From CAXRBC01 sp041158045 (lineage in GTDB: Bacteria > Actinomycetota > Acidimicrobiia > Acidimicrobiales > Ilumatobacteraceae): a DNA stretch of 29,849 nt. Below are positions 25,992 through 29,849 of the stretch, one piece after another; the first letter of the stretch is position 1; each line of letters opens with the position of its first letter. The notes below the pieces were generated by a model, which saw only the letters and a list, made by a program, of their open reading frames with translations, searched no databases and was not told where the DNA came from. Location of the stretch: assembly GCA_041158045.1 (NCBI GenBank), contig JBEBCD010000026.1:1-29849 (forward strand). Reading direction: 5' to 3'. The translations under genes and the position numbers were made by a program.

Positions 25992-27776
25992 TCAGCCGAC
26001 GTCGAGCGCCGCGATCGCCGCCGCGGCCTCGGCGACGGGCACCTCCGCGCTCGTCCCGAGCCGCCGGCTGCGGACCTCGATCACGCCCTTGGCGAGCCCG
26101 CGCCCCACGATCGCGATCCGCGGCACGCCGATGAGCTCCGCGTCCTTGAACTTCACGCCCGGCGAGACCCCCGTCCGGTCGTCGAGCAGCACGGTCATCC
26201 CGCGCGCATCGAGCTCGGCGCCGAGCCGCTCCGCCGCCGCGAGCGTCTCGTCCCCGGCCTTGCCGGCCACGACGACGTGCACGTCGGCGGGCGCCACGCT
26301 GGCGGGCCATCGCAGGCCGATCTCGTCGTGGTTGGCCTCGGCGATGGCGGCCACGGCGCGCGACACGCCGATGCCATAGCTGCCCATGGTGACGACCCGC
26401 TGCGTGCCGTTGGCGTCCAGCACGCTGAGGCCGAGCGCCTCGGCGTACTTGCGCCCGAGCTGGAAGACGTGCCCGATCTCGATCCCGCGGCGGATCCCGA
26501 GCGCCGACCCGCACGTCGGGCAGGCGTCGCCGTCGCGCACGTCCGCGGCGTCCACCACGCCGTCGGCCTCGAAGTCGCGGCCGTACACCACGTTGACCGC
26601 GTGGCGACCGGGCTCGTTGGCCCCCGTCACCCACGCGCTCCCGCGGGCGATGCTGCGGTCCACGAGGTACCGCACGCCGCTCGCCGACCGCACCCCGAGC
26701 CGCTCGGGCCCGATGTAGCCCTTCACGAGGGCCGGCCGCGCGGCGAAGTCCGCCTCGCCAAACTCCGCGATCTCCGCCGGCGACACCTGGGCCTCGAGGC
26801 GCCGCACGTCCACGTCGCGGTCGCCGGGCACCGCCACGGCGAGGGGCTCGAGGCGCCCGTCGGGGTGGCGCAGCTGCACGAGGACGTTCTTCATGGTGTC
26901 GGCCGCGGTCCACGCCCGCCCCGCGCCTCCCGCGCCTCCCGCCCCGGGCCGCGGGACGTCCGCCCGCCCGTTGAGGTGCTCCACCAGCGTCGCGATCGTC
27001 GGCGTCCCGGGCGTGTCGTGGACGCTGCGCGCCGGCACGCCGGCGGCGTCCCGCGCCGCGGGGTCCGCCACGCGCACCGCCTCGGTGTTGGCCGCGTACC
27101 CGCAGGACCCGCAGCTGACGAACGTGTCCTCGCCCGACTCGCAGGGGAAGAGGAACTCCTCGGACGTCGAGCCCCCCATCGCGCCCGACATCGCCGACAC
27201 GACGACGTACGGCAGCCCCAGCCGGTCGAAGGTCCGCAGGTACGCCGCGCGGTGCGCCGCGTAGCTGCGCGCGAGCCCCTCGTCGTCCACGTCGAAGGAG
27301 TACGAGTCCTTCATGACGAACTCCCGCCCGCGCAGCAGTCCCGCGCGCGGCCGCGCCTCGTCGCGGTACTTCGTCTGGATCTGGTAGATCCACAGCGGCA
27401 GGTCCTTGTAGCTCGAGTACAGGTCCTTCACGACGAGGGTGAACATCTCCTCGTGCGTCGGCCCGAGCAGCATGTCGGCGCCGCGACGATCCTTCAGCCG
27501 GAACAGGTTGGGTCCGTAGTCCGTCCAGCGACCCGTCGCCTCGTACGGCTCGCGCGGCAGTAGCGCGGGGAAGTGCACCTCCTGCGCGCCGATCGCGTCC
27601 ATCTCCTCGCGCACGACGTCCTCGACGCGGCGGTAGGTGCGCCACCCGAGCGGCAGCCACGTGTATCCCCCCGGCGCCGCCCGGCGGATGTAGCCCGCGC
27701 GCACGAGCAGTCGGTGACTCGGCACCTCCGCGTCGGCGGGATCCTCGCGCAGGGTCCGCAGAAACAGCGTCCCCAT
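25992..27776 (-). CDS. proS: Prolyl-tRNA synthetase, bacterial type
   Basis: ProS charges tRNA-Pro. The 594-residue product has the class II motifs: motif 1 around GWRTYRRVEDVVREEM, motif 2 with TKYRDEARPRAGLLRGREF and motif 3 GSYGIGVSR. An insertion of some 180 residues between motifs 2 and 3 is the editing domain of bacterial-type ProRS; it includes CGSCGYAANTEA. The ATG at 27776 gives the standard MGTLFLRTLREDPADAE start. It is divergent from rimP and starts an operon with manA. Between the genes on the minus strand, CATACT at 27802-27797 is a likely -10 element. Confidence 0.97.
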   Translation of the reverse strand: MGTLFLRTLREDPADAEVPSHRLLVRAGYIRRAAPGGYTWLPLGWRTYRRVEDVVREEMDAIGAQEVHFPALLPREPYEATGRWTDYGPNLFRLKDRRGADMLLGPTHEEMFTLVVKDLYSSYKDLPLWIYQIQTKYRDEARPRAGLLRGREFVMKDSYSFDVDDEGLARSYAAHRAAYLRTFDRLGLPYVVVSAMSGAMGGSTSEEFLFPCESGEDTFVSCGSCGYAANTEAVRVADPAARDAAGVPARSVHDTPGTPTIATLVEHLNGRADVPRPGAGGAGGAGRAWTAADTMKNVLVQLRHPDGRLEPLAVAVPGDRDVDVRRLEAQVSPAEIAEFGEADFAARPALVKGYIGPERLGVRSASGVRYLVDRSIARGSAWVTGANEPGRHAVNVVYGRDFEADGVVDAADVRDGDACPTCGSALGIRRGIEIGHVFQLGRKYAEALGLSVLDANGTQRVVTMGSYGIGVSRAVAAIAEANHDEIGLRWPASVAPADVHVVVAGKAGDETLAAAERLGAELDARGMTVLLDDRTGVSPGVKFKDAELIGVPRIAIVGRGLAKGVIEVRSRRLGTSAEVPVAEAAAAIAALDVG

Positions 27777-27796
27777 GCGAAGCAGCACGTCCCCAA

Positions 27797-27803
27797 GTAT
27801 GCT
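27797..27803. promoter_or_regulatory. Overlapping divergent -10 elements for rimP and proS
   Basis: TATGCT on the plus strand (27798-27803) can serve rimP, and CATACT on the minus strand (27802-27797) can serve proS. The near-palindrome would allow transcription both ways from the same bases. The proS ATG is 20 bases away, while rimP would have a leader of about 100 bases. Confidence 0.45.
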
Positions 27804-27833
27804 GGATGCCGACCTTTGACGTTCGCCGAACGC

Positions 27834-27864
27834 AAATGGCGTGGGCTTCGGCCCACGCCATTTT
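27834..27864 (+). terminator. Perfect 13-bp hairpin with T-tract in the rimP leader (candidate attenuator)
   Basis: AAATGGCGTGGGC (27834-27846) pairs perfectly with GCCCACGCCATTT (27851-27863) around a TTCG loop, and the T-run continues to 27864. This is by far the most terminator-like hairpin in the window. It lies about 25 bases after the predicted rimP transcription start and ahead of the gene, so it would act as a premature terminator. With NusA encoded downstream, autoregulation is an attractive idea. It is symmetric (AAA before, TTT after), so it could also act on the minus strand. Confidence 0.65.
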
Positions 27865-27909
27865 CCGTCTCGGGGGACGTCACGACCACGAGACGAAGGG
27901 AGCAGACCG

Positions 27910-28458
27910 GTGACGATGACCATGGACCCCGTGGCCACCCGCGTGGCCGACGTCGTCGCGCCGTTCGTCGCCGACCTCGGCCTCGAGCTCTACGACGTCG
28001 AGCACGTCGGGGGCGTGCTGCGCATCGTCGTCGACACCCCGACCGGCCTCGTGGACGCCGACGACCCCTCGCGCCCCAAGGGCGTGAGCATCGACGCGAT
28101 CGCGCTCCTCACCCGCCTGCTCTCCCGCGAGTTCGACCACGCCGCCCCGCTGCCCGGCCGCTACACCCTCGAGGTGACGAGCCCCGGCCTCGAGCGCGGC
28201 CTGCGCCTGCCGCGCCACTACGCCCGCGAGGTGGGCAAGCGCGTCTCGGTCCGCCTCCGCGCCCCGGTCGACGGCGTGCGCCGCGTCCAGGGCACGCTCG
28301 TGGCCGCCGGCGACGCCTCGTGCACGGTGCGCGACGAGGAGACCCTCGCCGATCGCGAGATCGACTACGCGCAGGTCGACCGCGCCCGCACGATCTTCGA
28401 GTGGGGCCCCGCGCCCCGACCCGGTCACCGAAGCACGAAGGGAGCACGCGCATCATGA
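27910..28458 (+). CDS. rimP: Ribosome maturation factor RimP
   Basis: RimP helps assemble the 30S subunit. The 182-residue product has the N-terminal domain with LGLELYDVEHVGG and LRIVVDTPTG, the core EVTSPGLERGLR signature, and a C-terminal SH3-like domain with VQGTLVAAGD. The GTG at 27910 is chosen because GAAGGGAG (27895-27902) lies seven bases upstream; ATG codons at 27916 and 27922 are alternatives. The stop overlaps the nusA start in ATGA. It opens the rimP-nusA-infB operon. Confidence 0.95.
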   Translation: MTMTMDPVATRVADVVAPFVADLGLELYDVEHVGGVLRIVVDTPTGLVDADDPSRPKGVSIDAIALLTRLLSREFDHAAPLPGRYTLEVTSPGLERGLRLPRHYAREVGKRVSVRLRAPVDGVRRVQGTLVAAGDASCTVRDEETLADREIDYAQVDRARTIFEWGPAPRPGHRSTKGARAS

Positions 28459-29609
28459 GCAACCTCGACATGGCGGAGGCCATCCGCATCCTCGCCAACG
28501 ACCGCGGCCTCTCGGTCGACGCCCTCCTGCAGGTGCTCGTCGAGGCGCTCGCGACGGCGTACAAGAAGCGTCCCGGTGCCGCCGAGGAGGTCGTCGTCGG
28601 CATCAACCCCGAGACGATGGACATCACCTTCACCGCCTACGACGTCGACGACGACGGCAACTGGATCAACGAGCGCGACGACACGCCCAAGAAGGACGAG
28701 CTCGGCCGCATCGCCGCGACCACCTTCCGCCAGGTCATGAGCCAGCGCATTCGCGAGGTCGAGCGCGAGCGCAAGTTCGAGGAGTACGCCAACCGCGAGG
28801 GCGACATCGTCTCGGGCACGGTCCAGAAGACCGACACCCGCTACACGCTGCTCGACCTCGGCCGCGTCGAGGCGCTGCTCCCGCAGGCCGAGCAGGTGCT
28901 CGGCGAGACCCGCGACCCCAACGCGCGCCTCAAGGCGTACATCGTCGAGGTGCGCCGCACGCCCAAGGGTCCGCAGATCGTGGTGAGCCGCACGCACCCG
29001 GGCCTCATCATGCGCCTCTTCGAGATGGAGGTCCCCGAGATCGCGGACCGCATCGTGGAGATCAAGTCCTGCGCCCGCGAGCCCGGGCACCGCACCAAGA
29101 TCGCGGTCTGGTCGCACGACAAGTCGATCGACCCCGTCGGCGCCTGCGTGGGCGCCCGCGGGGCCCGCGTCCGCATGGTCGTCCAGGAGCTGCGCGGGGA
29201 GAAGGTCGACATCATCCCGTTCAGCGAGGACAAGCGCGACTTCATCGCCAAGGCGATGTCGCCGGCCAAGGTCACGGACGTGCGCCTCAGCCCCGACGGC
29301 ACCCAGGCCGACGTGATCGTCCCCGACTTCCAGCTCTCGCTGGCGATCGGCCGCGGCGGCGTCAACGCCAACCTCGCGGCCCGCCTCACCGGCACCCGCC
29401 TCGACATCAAGAGCGAGACCGACGCCGCCGCCGAGTCGGCGGGTCGTCCGGCGCAGTCCGTCTCGACGCCCGCCGACCAGCAGTACGCGGAGGGCGAGTG
29501 GCGGACCAACCCGGCGACGGGTGCGATGGAGTGGCACGCCGCCGACGGCACCGTCGTCACGCAGGCCGAGTGGGCGGCGCAGTCCGCGCAGGGACAGTCG
29601 GGGAGCTAA
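28455..29609 (+). CDS. nusA: Transcription termination/antitermination factor NusA
   Basis: NusA binds RNA polymerase and modulates pausing, termination and antitermination. The 384-residue product has the N-terminal polymerase-binding domain (residues 1 to about 115), the S1 domain starting at GDIVSGTVQKTD, and KH domains with DPVGACVGARGARVRMV and SLAIGRGGVNANLAARL. The last 60 residues or so are an acidic, Trp-containing tail (EWRTNPATGAMEWHAADG) that I cannot match to a known NusA domain. A GAAGGGAG at 28437-28444 lies ten bases before ATG 28455. ylxR, usual between nusA and infB, is absent: only six bases separate the two genes. Confidence 0.96.
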   Translation: MSNLDMAEAIRILANDRGLSVDALLQVLVEALATAYKKRPGAAEEVVVGINPETMDITFTAYDVDDDGNWINERDDTPKKDELGRIAATTFRQVMSQRIREVERERKFEEYANREGDIVSGTVQKTDTRYTLLDLGRVEALLPQAEQVLGETRDPNARLKAYIVEVRRTPKGPQIVVSRTHPGLIMRLFEMEVPEIADRIVEIKSCAREPGHRTKIAVWSHDKSIDPVGACVGARGARVRMVVQELRGEKVDIIPFSEDKRDFIAKAMSPAKVTDVRLSPDGTQADVIVPDFQLSLAIGRGGVNANLAARLTGTRLDIKSETDAAAESAGRPAQSVSTPADQQYAEGEWRTNPATGAMEWHAADGTVVTQAEWAAQSAQGQSGS

Positions 29610-29615
29610 GCCACC

Positions 29616-29849
29616 TTGCCCAAGTCCCTTCGCGTCCACGAGCTGGCGAAGCAGCTCGGCATGACCAACGCCGAGATCGCCGACCTCTGCGGCAAGTTGG
29701 GCATCGGCGTCAAGGGCCCGTCGTCCACGCTCATCGAGGCGCAGGCCGACCGCGTCCGCGCGCGCGCCGAGCGCGAGGGACTCGTGCGCGAGGTGCAGCC
29801 CGAGGAGGCGGCGCCCAAGAAGAAGGCGCCGGTCAAGAAGCCGTCGTCG
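29616..29849 (+). CDS. infB: Translation initiation factor IF-2, N-terminal fragment
   Basis: Only the first 78 codons are in the window. The product begins PKSLRVHELAKQLGMTN after the TTG at 29616, followed by AEIADLCGKLGIGVKGPSSTL; this is the IF-2 N-terminal helical domain. A Lys/Pro/Ala-rich linker has begun at the window edge. The TTG start is preferred because it gives the full family N terminus and lies six bases after nusA, with GGGGAG at 29600-29605 as the ribosome binding site. The GTPase part lies beyond the window. Confidence 0.93.
   Translation, partial: MPKSLRVHELAKQLGMTNAEIADLCGKLGIGVKGPSSTLIEAQADRVRARAEREGLVREVQPEEAAPKKKAPVKKPSS

Noticed and set aside
27820..27832. CGTTCGCCGAACG palindrome as a LexA (SOS) box
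   Set aside because: Actinobacterial LexA sites read GAAC-N4-GTTC; here the halves are in the opposite order, and the downstream genes are not SOS genes.

Overview
This is a very GC-rich window whose third codon positions are almost all G or C. It fits a deep-branching actinobacterium, perhaps of the Acidimicrobiia or Thermoleophilia type; that placement is inference. The gene content is actinobacterial: a mycobacterial-type CysO-cysteine peptidase/CysM pair, a WhiG-type sigma factor beside rpsB, and an M23-like protein just before rpsB. Most genes are core housekeeping genes, and I see no prophage, insertion sequence, CRISPR array or plasmid marker.

Layout. Positions 1-113 hold the tail of a probable enolase-superfamily enzyme. 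Positions 153-1056 (minus strand) hold the trans-translation pair smpB and ssrA (tmRNA). Positions 1091-5842 hold mec, cysM, murI, rph and rdgB on the plus strand, the order known from mycobacteria, but cysO is absent and a divergent EamA-type transporter gene is inserted. Positions 5829-9866 hold an accessory-looking cluster of three PLP enzymes: a D-threonine aldolase-like protein (minus) and two fold-type-II enzymes (plus). A tRNA gene with anticodon UAG sits between them. Positions 9889-10853 hold clpP and a small lipoprotein gene. Positions 10889-24812 hold a long block: yifB, dprA, xerC, whiG-like, an M23-like gene, rpsB, tsf, pyrH, frr, cdsA, dxr, an M50 protease gene and ispG on the plus strand. 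It ends against a minus-strand operon proS-manA-SGNH hydrolase (24012-27776). A divergent promoter region then drives rimP-nusA-infB to the window edge.

How the genes work together. SmpB and tmRNA rescue stalled ribosomes, and ClpP degrades tagged products. Mec and CysM belong to the protein-thiocarboxylate route to cysteine. MurI, Dxr and IspG supply D-glutamate and isoprenoid precursors for the wall. CdsA, the M50 protease and the M23-like protein act in the envelope. RpsB, Tsf, PyrH, Frr, ProS, RimP, NusA and IF-2 form the translation/transcription core. YifB and DprA are DNA-processing proteins, and XerC resolves chromosome dimers.

Three features stand out. Many genes appear to be leaderless, with a TANNNT box 6-10 bases before the start codon. 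The M23-like gene has no stop codon in any plus frame before it runs deep into rpsB. The UAG-anticodon tRNA has a short variable loop, unlike normal leucine tRNAs, and ends two bases before the start codon of the D-threonine aldolase-like gene. The rpsB and rimP leaders also carry strong perfect hairpins.
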